Below are positions 34,627 through 42,371 of a stretch of DNA of 64,000 bases, in pieces. The translations under genes and the position numbers were made by a program. The stretch lies in the NCBI RefSeq assembly GCF_000719345.1, contig NZ_JOFX01000033.1, positions 1 to 64,000 of the forward strand. The letters are read 5' to 3'. The stretch is from Streptomyces sp. NRRL F-2664 (GTDB lineage: Bacteria > Actinomycetota > Actinomycetes > Streptomycetales > Streptomycetaceae). The first letter of the stretch is position 1. Every line of letters begins with the position of its first letter. Below the pieces are notes generated by a model that was not told the origin of the DNA, searched no databases, and saw nothing but the letters and a program-made list of their open reading frames with translations.

Positions 34627-35445
34627 TCAGGCCTTGGCGGTCCGCAGGCGCCAGAGGCGCACGGCGCAACTCTGTGCCGTCCGTTCGAGTGCGAGGGCAG
34701 CCGCAGCGGGATCGTTCAGCCGCACCAGAAGCGCATCTTCGTCCGGACTCCAGCGACGCCGGGGCGGAGCGACCCGCATGTCCGCAGGCCGGACCCAACG
34801 GCTCATTTCGTCCACCTTGGCCTTCTTGCGCTCCAGGCCCAGACAGCCGCCGTAGTACAGGTGCGAGGCCAACTGCAGTGCCGCCTCTTTGGTGTAGAGG
34901 ATGTTGTAGATGCCGTCACGCGCGTTGCGCCTGATGGTCCGCTCGGCCCCGGTGATCTTCTTGGCGAAGTGGCACAGGTAGGCGCCCAGCGCCGTACTGG
35001 CAGTGGTGAGCGACACGAACGGCAGGCCCGTGCTCGTGTACCCGACGGACCCGTCGGCGTCGATGACCCCGCGGAGGTAGTCGCGCCGGGAGAACTCCAC
35101 GCGGGGCGGCCTGATGTCTCTCGACTTAGGTCCGTAGGGGAGCCCCAGTTCGTTGAGGGTGTTCCTGGCTTCGAGGGCGCAGAGGTTCCACGTGGCCGAG
35201 GCGTGGGACTCGGAGAAGTTGGTGGCGCGGGTGCGCTGGGTGATCGAGCTGTAATAGGGCGTGAGGTGTTGGAACGCGCGCAGGATTTCAATGTCCCGCA
35301 CGTTGACCTCGGCGGTCAGCTTGCCCTTCCGCCCGGCGCCCTGCGCCAAGTGGCCGTCGGCTTGCAGGAAGCCGAACATATAGGCATAACGCGGGTCCTG
35401 CAGGTCCATGAAGCGCACGGGGGCGTTAGGGTCCTGGTCAGCCAT
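34627..35445 (-). CDS. LAGLIDADG-like homing-endonuclease-type protein with Myb/SANT-like tail
   Basis: 272 aa. Two LAGLIDADG-type helices with acidic ends: YMFGFLQADGHL (residues 22-33) and YLRGVIDADGSV (residues 123-134), about 100 residues apart as in a single-chain enzyme. The C-terminal 40 residues (RRRWSPDEDALLVRLND, then ERTAQSCAVRLWRLR) look like a SANT/Myb DNA-binding helix set. It is free-standing, not inside an intron or intein. The ATG at 35445 is the first conserved methionine, with weak AAGG eleven bases upstream. Nuclease activity is unproven. Confidence 0.75.
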   Translation of the reverse strand: MADQDPNAPVRFMDLQDPRYAYMFGFLQADGHLAQGAGRKGKLTAEVNVRDIEILRAFQHLTPYYSSITQRTRATNFSESHASATWNLCALEARNTLNELGLPYGPKSRDIRPPRVEFSRRDYLRGVIDADGSVGYTSTGLPFVSLTTASTALGAYLCHFAKKITGAERTIRRNARDGIYNILYTKEAALQLASHLYYGGCLGLERKKAKVDEMSRWVRPADMRVAPPRRRWSPDEDALLVRLNDPAAAALALERTAQSCAVRLWRLRTAKA

Positions 35446-35625
35446 GAGGAAGTGCCTTCTTCCTGGGTGGTGAGGCCCTCGCCCGGGACTGCCATCCCGG
35501 GCGGGGGCCGTTCGTTCTGCGGCTGAACCTAGGCGGGGATTCGGTGGGGGGCACGCCAAACGGATGTCGTTCACTCGAACGCATGGCGGAATGTGATGGT
35601 CCGCAACATCTGCCGGGGTGGGACC

Positions 35626-36390
35626 TTAGAGCTCGCGGTGGACCTTCGTGTTGGAGGCCTGGGCGCGGGGGCGGACGACCAGGAGGTCGATGTTGACGTG
35701 GCTGGGGCGGGTCACGGCCCAGGTGATGGTGTCCGCCACGTCGTCGGCGGTGAGGGGTTCGGCGACGCCCGCGTAGACCTTCTCCGCCTTCTCGGTGTCG
35801 CCGCGGAAACGGGTCTTCGCGAACTCCTCGGTCTTGACCATGCCGGGGGCGATCTCGATGACGCGGACGGGGCGGCCGACGATCTCCAGACGGAGGGTCT
35901 CGGCGAGGACACGGGCGCCGTTCTTCGCGGCGACGTAGCCGGCGCCGCCCTCGTACGTGGCGTGGCCGGCGGTGGAGGAGAGCACCACGACCGTGCCGTC
36001 GCCGGAGGCGGTGAGGGCGGGGAGCAGCGCCTGGGTGACGTGGAGCGTGCCGATGACGTTGACCTCGTACATGGTGCGCCAGTCGGCGGGGTCGCCGGTG
36101 GCGACGGGCTCGGCGCCGAGGGCGCCGCCGGCGTTGTTGACGAGGACGTCGCAGCGGTCGAGGGATGCGGCGAGGGCGTCGACGGCGGCGCGGTCGGTGA
36201 CGTCGAGGGTGTGGGCGGTCGCGGCGTGGCCGGCTTCGGTGAGTTCGGCGGCGAGGGCCTCGATGCGGTCCTTGCGGCGGGCGGTGAGGACGACGTGGTA
36301 GCCGGCCGCGGCGAGCCGGCGGGCGGTGGCCGCGCCGATGCCGCTGCTCGCGCCGGTGACTACGGCGGTTCGGGTGGCGGCCGTGCTCAT
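35626..36390 (-). CDS. SDR family NAD(P)-dependent oxidoreductase
   Basis: 254 aa classical short-chain dehydrogenase: cofactor loop TGASSGIGAAT (residues 12-22), ARRKDR after beta-2 (NADP preference), LDVTD, NNAGGALG, catalytic Ser in VVLSSTAG and the YVAAK YxxxK pair. Resembles YdfG-type serine/3-hydroxy acid dehydrogenases; substrate uncertain. Lies just downstream of the YnfA-type gene on the same strand, 62 bases away. Confidence 0.9.
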   Translation of the reverse strand: MSTAATRTAVVTGASSGIGAATARRLAAAGYHVVLTARRKDRIEALAAELTEAGHAATAHTLDVTDRAAVDALAASLDRCDVLVNNAGGALGAEPVATGDPADWRTMYEVNVIGTLHVTQALLPALTASGDGTVVVLSSTAGHATYEGGAGYVAAKNGARVLAETLRLEIVGRPVRVIEIAPGMVKTEEFAKTRFRGDTEKAEKVYAGVAEPLTADDVADTITWAVTRPSHVNIDLLVVRPRAQASNTKVHREL

Positions 36391-36452
36391 GTGCGGGCTC
36401 CTCGGTCGTTCGTACGGGCGATCACCCGCCAGCATAGGTGCGGCCGGGCGGG

Positions 36453-36788
36453 TCAGCGGCCGCGCGGGGCGTACATGATCACGGCCATGCCGGCGAGGCA
36501 GACGAGGGCTCCGACGACGTCCCAGCGGTCGGGCCGGTAGCCGTCGGCGACGGCGCCCCAGGCGAGGGAGCCGGCGACGAAGACGCCGCCGTACGCGGCG
36601 AGGACCCGGGCGAAGTCGCCCTGGGGCTGGAGGGTGGCGGCGAAGCCGTAGAGGCCGAGCGCGATCACGCCGCCGCCGATCCAGGCCCAGCCCCGGTGCT
36701 CGCGCACGCCCTGCCAGACCAGCCAGGCACCGCCGATCTCCAGGAGGGCGGCGAGGGCGAAGAGGGCGATGGAGCGGGTGATCGACAT
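36453..36788 (-). CDS. YnfA family (UPF0060) small membrane protein
   Basis: 111 aa with four membrane helices. Family motifs [11 protein letters not shown] in helix 1, [32 protein letters not shown] and the last helix [17 protein letters not shown]. Related to small multidrug-resistance-like transporters; function not established. Confidence 0.92.
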   Translation of the reverse strand: MSITRSIALFALAALLEIGGAWLVWQGVREHRGWAWIGGGVIALGLYGFAATLQPQGDFARVLAAYGGVFVAGSLAWGAVADGYRPDRWDVVGALVCLAGMAVIMYAPRGR

Positions 36789-36973
36789 GGCTCAAAGGTA
36801 CGCACGGCAGATGGGGGTGGGCGCGCCCTCATTCGTGTGATGGTCCCACTGGTCGGGGGCCGGGGAGGGCTAGCCTCCGCGCGAATGCGGGACGCGGTTC
36901 GCGGACGTGGGGCGTAGGACGTCTGACGTGGGACGCGAACGCGCGACGCGAGCAGCAGCATCAGGAGGAGGTG

Positions 36974-37477
36974 GTGGCGGTGGCGGTGCGCCGTGTCGCC
37001 GTACGGAGTGTGGTGGTGGCGGGGTTGCTGGCGTTCGGGGCGGTCGCGCCCGGGCCGGCGCAGGCTGCGGGGTCGGGTGGGGTGGGGGCCGGGCCGGAGG
37101 CCGACGTGTCGTACCACGGCCGGGTGGCGTTGGCCGGGTCGCGGCTGAGGGTCTGGCTGGTCCCGGAGAACGACGGGCCGGCCGCGCTGCCGAACGCGAC
37201 GTTGCGGGTGCGGCTGTCGGCCGACCTGGCGGACCGGCAGCGGCTGGCGGAGGGCTGTGCGCGGGCCGGTCTGCGGGAGGTGGTGTGCGAGACGGGCCCG
37301 TTGCCGCTGCGCGGGCAGGGCCGGCACGTGGGGCTGGCGCTGGAACTGCGCGAGCGGGTGCCGGAGGTGGTGGTGCAGGTGGACACGTGGTGGAACGGCG
37401 GTGCGACCGACCGGAACCACGCGAACGACGATCACGTGGTGCTGGCCCTCGACACCGGTGACGCCTACGCCTTCTGA
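36974..37477 (+). CDS. Secreted hypothetical protein
   Basis: 167 aa. A signal peptide with basic n-region (VRRVAVRS), hydrophobic core VVVAGLLAFGAVA and an Ala-x-Ala-type site PAQAAGS. The mature part is predicted all-beta, about 130 residues, with two cysteines (EGCARAG and EVVCETG) that may form a disulfide; it resembles a single Ig-like/DUF11-type domain. AGGAGG at 36963-36968 supports GTG 36974. Function unknown. Confidence 0.75.
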   Translation: MAVAVRRVAVRSVVVAGLLAFGAVAPGPAQAAGSGGVGAGPEADVSYHGRVALAGSRLRVWLVPENDGPAALPNATLRVRLSADLADRQRLAEGCARAGLREVVCETGPLPLRGQGRHVGLALELRERVPEVVVQVDTWWNGGATDRNHANDDHVVLALDTGDAYAF

Positions 37478-37487
37478 GCCGCTTCGA

Positions 37488-38216
37488 TCAGGCGGTGCCG
37501 AACTCGACGAGCGCCTCGTCGACGATGCGTTCCAGGCGGGCGTGGTGGGCGCCGCGCCAGTAGACGCGCTCGCATGCGGCGCATTGCGCGAAGACGTCGT
37601 AGGAGCGGTGCGTGCCGTGTTGCAGGCGGTCGCCGACGCTCTCCTTGTCGGCCTCGTGGAGGGGCCCGTTGCAGGCGGTGCAGCGGGTCCACGGGGCGAG
37701 CGGGGGTGCGAAGCGGCCGAGGACGTCGCGCAGTTGCTCGTCGGGGTTGTCGCTGTAGACGTACGCGCCGGCGAAGATCTCGCGGCGGCGCAGCAGCCCG
37801 CGGTCGCGGGAGAGCAGGACGCGCTGTTCGGCGGCGGAGCGGGTGGCGAGGGCGGGGTCGCCGATGTCCTCGTTCTCGTAGGCGGCGTCGACGCCGAGGA
37901 GGCGCAGGCGGCGGGCGAGCGTGCCGAGGTGGACGTCGAGGAGGAAGCGGAGCGGGGCGCCGGGGATGTGCTGGGGGCGCTCGACGCCGAACACCTCGAC
38001 GTCCTGGCCGTCTTGGGGCACGTAGGAGGCCGGGACCTCGCGGCCGTCGACGAGGAGGCGGCCGACCTCGGTGAGCGGGACTCCGGCGGACTCGACGACG
38101 TGGCCGAGGCTGGAGGTGCCGTCGGTGGCGGTCGGGACGCGGTCCGCGCGCCGGCTGGGCGGGGCGAAGAGGCGCAGTTCGGGGGCGAGGGTGAGCTGAA
38201 TGCCGGGTCCGTTCAC
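37488..38216 (-). CDS. Mut7-C RNase domain protein with N-terminal ubiquitin-like domain
   Basis: 242 aa. The first 85 residues are the Mut7-C ubiquitin-like domain (beta-grasp, ending DGQDVEVFGV). A PIN-like Mut7-C nuclease domain follows with LDVHLGTLARRLRLLG, the acidic ENEDIG and LLSRDRGLLRR motifs, and a zinc ribbon (RCTACNGPL and QCAACERVYW). Possible RNA-processing nuclease. The GTG start at 38216 has ACAGG directly upstream. Confidence 0.88.
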   Translation of the reverse strand: MNGPGIQLTLAPELRLFAPPSRRADRVPTATDGTSSLGHVVESAGVPLTEVGRLLVDGREVPASYVPQDGQDVEVFGVERPQHIPGAPLRFLLDVHLGTLARRLRLLGVDAAYENEDIGDPALATRSAAEQRVLLSRDRGLLRRREIFAGAYVYSDNPDEQLRDVLGRFAPPLAPWTRCTACNGPLHEADKESVGDRLQHGTHRSYDVFAQCAACERVYWRGAHHARLERIVDEALVEFGTA

Positions 38217-38268
38217 CCTGTCAGCATGCCATCGGGGGGCGGTGTACCGCCCCTGGTTTCCGCAGGCC

Positions 38269-38685
38269 TCAGGAGTCGGCCGCGGCCCGGTCGTAGGTCT
38301 CGCGGTGGGCGTTGACCTCGTCGAAGTGGTTCTCGGCCCAGACCTTCACGGAGGAGAGCAGGAGGCCGAGGCTGCTGCCGAGGTCGGTGAGGCGGTAGTC
38401 GACGCGGACGGGGACGGTGGGGGTGACGTGGCGGGTGACGAGGCCGTCGCGTTCGAGGGAGCGCAGGGTCTGGGTGAGCATCTTCTGGCTGACGCCCGGG
38501 ATCCTGCGGCCGAGGTCGCTGTAGCGCAGGGAGCGGTCGTCGGCCTCGCCGAGGGCGCTGACGATGAGGCCGACCCACTTGTCGCTGATGCGGGCGAGGA
38601 GCTGGCCGGTGGGGCACTCCTTGAGGAAGGCGTCGTAGGCGGCACGGGCTTCCTCGCGGCGGGCCGCGGCGGTGCTGGTGGCCAT
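38269..38685 (-). CDS. HxlR family transcriptional regulator
   Basis: 138 aa winged-helix HxlR protein: CPTGQLLARISDKWVGLIV with the typical conserved Cys near the N-terminus, RYSDLGRRIPGVSQKMLTQT recognition region and the VDYRLTDLGSSL wing. Such proteins sense redox or electrophile stress. Divergent from an NADP-dependent oxidoreductase whose promoter contains an inverted repeat, so the two form a likely sensor-enzyme pair. Confidence 0.92.
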   Translation of the reverse strand: MATSTAAARREEARAAYDAFLKECPTGQLLARISDKWVGLIVSALGEADDRSLRYSDLGRRIPGVSQKMLTQTLRSLERDGLVTRHVTPTVPVRVDYRLTDLGSSLGLLLSSVKVWAENHFDEVNAHRETYDRAAADS

Positions 38686-38706
38686 GGGTCCCCACTTCCG
38701 GGTCGG

Positions 38707-38728
38707 GTACGCACCTTGGAGTGCGTAC
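38707..38728. promoter_or_regulatory. HxlR operator in the divergent promoter
   Basis: GTACGCAC (38707-38714) and GTGCGTAC (38721-38728), a perfect 8-bp inverted repeat with a 6-base spacer, 21 bases upstream of the HxlR start. Confidence 0.7.
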
Positions 38729-38812
38729 TTACGGAAAGAGAGTACCTCTCCCTAGGTTAGTGGTCATCAGGAACGGCACACACGGACCACGAACGGAACG
38801 GGGAGAGAGACG

Positions 38813-39736
38813 ATGAGCGCGAACACGAGCGGGCGGACGATGCTGGCGGCCGTGGTGAACGGCTTCGGAGGCCCGGAGCGGGTCGAACTGGCCGAGGTCC
38901 CGGTACCCCGGCCGGCGGCGGGGCAGGTCCGGATCCGGGTCGCCGCGGCCGGGCTGAATCCGGTGGACGGCGCGGTGCGGGCAGGGGTCTTCGGCGGTGA
39001 CGGGCAGCAGCTCGGTCTCGGTTGGGAGGTCGTCGGCGAGATCGACGGGACGGGTCCCGGGGTGACCGGTTGGAGCCGCGGTGACCGGGTGGTGGGCCTG
39101 CACTACGGCGCGGTGAAGCCGCTGGGCACGCACGCCGAGTACGTCGTGCTCGACGCCACCGCGGTGGCGGCCGCGCCGGCCGCGGTGGACGTCCTGGCCG
39201 CCGCGGCGCTGCCGCTGGCCGGGCTGACCGCAGCCCGCGCTGTGGAGCAGCTGGGGCTCGCGCCCGGTTCCTCGGTGCTGGTCACCGGCGCGGCGGGGAT
39301 GGTCGGCGGTCTGGCGGTGCAGCTCGCGGCCCGGGCCGGCCTGGTGGTGACGGCCCTGGCGGGTCCGGGGGACGAGGAGTTCGTACGGTCGCTGGGCGCG
39401 GCCGCCTTCGTCCCGCGCGGCGGGGCTCCGGCCGGCGCGGTGGACGGGGTCCTGGACGCGGCCGTCCTGGGCGGGCCCGCGCTGGCTCTCGTCCGCGACG
39501 GCGGGGTCTACGTCGGGCTGATCCCGCACCACGCGCCGGCGGCGGAGCGCGGCATCCGGGTCGAGGAGCAGGAGGTCGCCCCGGACGGGGAACTGCTGGC
39601 GGAGCTGGTGGCCCTGGCCGATGCGGGTGCGCTCACCCTGCGGGTCTCGGAGGCCTTCCCCCTGGCGGAGGCGGCGAAGGCGCACGAGCGGCTGGCGACG
39701 CCGGGCGTGCGGGGGCGGATCGTCCTGACGGCGTGA
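38813..39736 (+). CDS. NADP-dependent quinone oxidoreductase-like (MDR, zinc-independent)
   Basis: 307 aa. GroES-like N-terminal domain (VEL..VPVPRPAAGQVRIRV; AAGLNPVDGAVRAG) and a Rossmann domain with SSVLVTGAAGMVGGLAVQLA. The zinc-binding cysteines of alcohol dehydrogenases are absent, as in zeta-crystallin/Qor enzymes. Ends with RVSEAFPLAEAAKAHERL. The GGGAGAGAG stretch upstream acts as ribosome-binding site. Probably induced through the adjacent HxlR regulator. Confidence 0.9.
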   Translation: MSANTSGRTMLAAVVNGFGGPERVELAEVPVPRPAAGQVRIRVAAAGLNPVDGAVRAGVFGGDGQQLGLGWEVVGEIDGTGPGVTGWSRGDRVVGLHYGAVKPLGTHAEYVVLDATAVAAAPAAVDVLAAAALPLAGLTAARAVEQLGLAPGSSVLVTGAAGMVGGLAVQLAARAGLVVTALAGPGDEEFVRSLGAAAFVPRGGAPAGAVDGVLDAAVLGGPALALVRDGGVYVGLIPHHAPAAERGIRVEEQEVAPDGELLAELVALADAGALTLRVSEAFPLAEAAKAHERLATPGVRGRIVLTA

Positions 39737-39828
39737 GGGTCGCGGCGGCGCCGTGGGGCGGGGCCCTTGGTGGGGCTGTCCGGCGGGGCCGCCGCCGGGC
39801 GGGGGCTGCGCGGCGGATGGCGCGGGTG

Positions 39829-41790
39829 TCAGCTGCGCTGGAAGAACTCCACCTCCGCGAGGGCGAGGGGGCGGCCCTCGGCCGACCCGGCGGGTTCGTG
39901 GAGGGTCAGCCGGACCGTGGTGGCGTGGCTGATGCCGAGGGGGAAGGTCTGCGGTCCGGGCTTGTCGCTGAGGACGAGCTTCTTGTGGACCGTGGCACCG
40001 TCCCGGTCCGTCACCTCCATGTCGATGCGCAGGGCCCGTCCTTGCCCGGCGTACTCCTCGGGGGCCGGTGAGGCGCCGTTGGTGATGATGACGTCGACGA
40101 GGCGGAACGGCTTGCCGAAGGTGTAGGTGGCGGTCGTGCCCGGACCGGGGGCGGCCCAGTAGCGGTTGCTGAGGCCGTCGGTGCTGTGGGTCGCGGGGTG
40201 CCCGGGGACCTCGGCGGCGGCCTGGACGCGGGTCGGGGTGACCGCCTTGGCCTTGCCGAGCTTGTCGCAGGTGTCCTCCACGAGGTGGCGTCCGGCGGGG
40301 AGGAGCAGGAAGGCGGCCGCGCACAGGGCCAGTACGACGGCCAGCACCACCAGGAAGCGGACCAGGCGCCCGGAGCCGGCCCGGGTGCGGCGGCGGAACG
40401 GCCAGACGGTCCGCCACCACGGCAGGGGTGCGGTGACGGTGGTGGGCGCCAGGGGGGCCGCGCAGCGACGGCAGAAGCGGCGTTCGGGCGGGTTGGGCGT
40501 GCCGCAGGCCGGGCAGGGGGCGCCGGTGATGTCGTCGCCGGCGGGCAGGGGGCGCACGACGGGGCGCGGCGCGACCGCCCTGGCGGGCAGTACGGGCGCG
40601 GGCGACTCCACCGCCGGCAGCGGCGGCGCCGTCCGCCCCGGCGCCACGGGCCCGGGCCCGACCCCCGCCGCCCCGGGGCGCGACCCCGCCCCGGCGGATG
40701 TGCCGGGCCCGGACCGGCCGTCGGCCGGTGTGCCCGGGCGGGGTTCGGCCCCGGATCCGGCATCGGCCGACGTGACCGGCCCGGCCCCGGACGGGGAGTC
40801 GGCGGGCGAGCCCGCTCGGGACGGCGCCGCGGATCCGAAGTCGGCATCTGTGGGCAGGGCCGCGGCGGGCACCCTGCGCAGCCAGGACAGCCACCGTGCC
40901 GTGCGGGGCGCGGGCTGCGTGGCAGGCGTGGCCGGCCCGGAGCCGCCCGCCGCGCCGCTCCTCAGGGCGGCTGCGTCCCGGGCCGTGCCGGCCACGGCCT
41001 CGGAGGTGACCTCCCGGTCCGTGCCGGGTGTACCGGGTCGTGGCGCGCCCTCGCCGGTGGGGCCGTCCTCAGTGGCCCGCAGGGCATTCTCGTCGGTCGT
41101 GCCGCGGGTGAGGGCTCCGCCTCGGGCGGTCCCGCCCGGGCCGTTGGCCCGAGAGGCCCGCGGGCCGTCGGCCCGAGCACCCGGATCCTCCTGGACCGTG
41201 CCCGTGCCGGGCCCGGTGTCCTGGGGCGTGGCCGTGCGGCCGGGGAGGGAGCGTACGTTCGGGTCCATGCGGGCCGGGGCGGTCGGCCCTTGGGGCGGGC
41301 CGCCGGTCGTGGCCCCGCGGACGCGGTCGTCCTGAGCCGGGTCGGCCTGCCGCAGGGCGGAGCCGGCTCCGTCGGGGTTCTGCCGGGCGGTGGCCCTGCG
41401 GGTGGTCGAGGCCTGGGCGGGTCGGGCCGTGCCGGCCCGAGGGGTCTCCTCTGCACGGCTCTCCGGGGGCGTGCCACCCGCCGCGTCGTCCTCTGCCGGA
41501 CCGCCCGCGGCCGGACCGCTCTCGGGTACGCCGTCCCGGCGCACGGTTTCCCCGGCCCCCTCGTCAGCGGTCGCGGCCCCACCGTTCGGGGCCGCCTCCG
41601 TCGCGGTGTCGGGATCCTGCGCCGGGGTCCCGGGGGGCGGGCCGGTCATGGCGCCGGGGGCCGGAGCCGCCTCGTTCGGGGTGCCGGAGCCCGGGCGGGT
41701 GGGGGTGGACCAGTTGAGGTAGGTGCCGCAGTTGGGGCAGAAGTCGTCGGTGGGGGCGGTGGGCGCTCCGCAGGCGGGGCAGGCGGGCAT
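39829..41790 (-). CDS. eCIS-associated zinc-ribbon membrane protein with C-terminal discoidin/NADase-type glycan-binding domain
   Basis: 653 aa. An N-terminal zinc ribbon (CPACG and CPNCG, residues 4-22), a disordered Pro/Gly/Thr/Ala segment of about 400 residues, and a second ribbon at 426-447 (CPACG, CRRC). One membrane helix follows at about 476-498 (LVRFLVVLAVVLALCAAAFL), then a C-terminal domain (about 515-653) resembling F5/8-type C/NADase-type glycan-binding domains (STDGLSNRYWAA; LVDVIITNG; LALAEVEFFQ). Topology: ribbons inside, discoidin-like domain outside. It is the last gene of the eCIS operon, five bases after the I-like gene. It may be the membrane-associated effector or docking protein (CisA-like) of Streptomyces injection systems; that link is inference. 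Confidence 0.75.
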   Translation of the reverse strand: MPACPACGAPTAPTDDFCPNCGTYLNWSTPTRPGSGTPNEAAPAPGAMTGPPPGTPAQDPDTATEAAPNGGAATADEGAGETVRRDGVPESGPAAGGPAEDDAAGGTPPESRAEETPRAGTARPAQASTTRRATARQNPDGAGSALRQADPAQDDRVRGATTGGPPQGPTAPARMDPNVRSLPGRTATPQDTGPGTGTVQEDPGARADGPRASRANGPGGTARGGALTRGTTDENALRATEDGPTGEGAPRPGTPGTDREVTSEAVAGTARDAAALRSGAAGGSGPATPATQPAPRTARWLSWLRRVPAAALPTDADFGSAAPSRAGSPADSPSGAGPVTSADAGSGAEPRPGTPADGRSGPGTSAGAGSRPGAAGVGPGPVAPGRTAPPLPAVESPAPVLPARAVAPRPVVRPLPAGDDITGAPCPACGTPNPPERRFCRRCAAPLAPTTVTAPLPWWRTVWPFRRRTRAGSGRLVRFLVVLAVVLALCAAAFLLLPAGRHLVEDTCDKLGKAKAVTPTRVQAAAEVPGHPATHSTDGLSNRYWAAPGPGTTATYTFGKPFRLVDVIITNGASPAPEEYAGQGRALRIDMEVTDRDGATVHKKLVLSDKPGPQTFPLGISHATTVRLTLHEPAGSAEGRPLALAEVEFFQRS

Positions 41791-41795
41791 CGGCG

Positions 41796-42371
41796 TCAGC
41801 TCCCTTCGGTCGCGGGCGGCGGGCCGGGCAGGATCTCCACCCGGCAGAGCGTGTGGACGGGGCACAGGGTGTCGACGAGGGCGCGGACGCGGCCGGTGTC
41901 CACCGCGTACGCGGTGCCCGGCCCGCGCGGCCACACCCGTACGAGGACCTCGCCGGACGAGGCCGGGGCCGGTTCGGTGCCGGCCGTGCGGGACCAGACG
42001 GCGGTGCCGCCGCCGACGACGTCGGCGGACACGCCGAGGACCAGGCGCAGGGCCTCGACCAGGCCGCGCCGGGTGCCGCGCCACCGGTGCAGTTCCACCG
42101 CGCGGGCCACCGCCTCCCGCCGCAGTGCCGTCGGCCGGCCTGCGTCGTCCGAGCCGCCGACCCAGGACGCCAGCCAGGCCAGGAAGTCGGTGGGGGCCAG
42201 CCGCGGGTCGAAGTACGCGGGCAGGTTGTCCAGGGTCGTGAACACCGGGGCCAGGACGGTGTCCAGGCCCGCCGTGAACCGCTGGGCGAAGTCGTCGTCC
42301 GCGTACAGCGCGGGCAGCTGTTCGCCGATCGGGTACCGGCTGGGCAGGCCCGGTACGGCGGCCCGGCTCAT
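41796..42371 (-). CDS. eCIS baseplate protein, phage tail protein I-like
   Basis: 191 aa. Matches the P2 gpI/Afp12-type baseplate family: LPALYADDDFAQRFTAGLD, LPAYFDPRLAPTDFLAWLASW and RHWR-like ELHRWRGTRRGLVEALRLVLG. Forms wedge contacts with the J-like protein encoded just upstream, with which it overlaps by four bases (ATGA). Confidence 0.9.
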   Translation of the reverse strand: MSRAAVPGLPSRYPIGEQLPALYADDDFAQRFTAGLDTVLAPVFTTLDNLPAYFDPRLAPTDFLAWLASWVGGSDDAGRPTALRREAVARAVELHRWRGTRRGLVEALRLVLGVSADVVGGGTAVWSRTAGTEPAPASSGEVLVRVWPRGPGTAYAVDTGRVRALVDTLCPVHTLCRVEILPGPPPATEGS

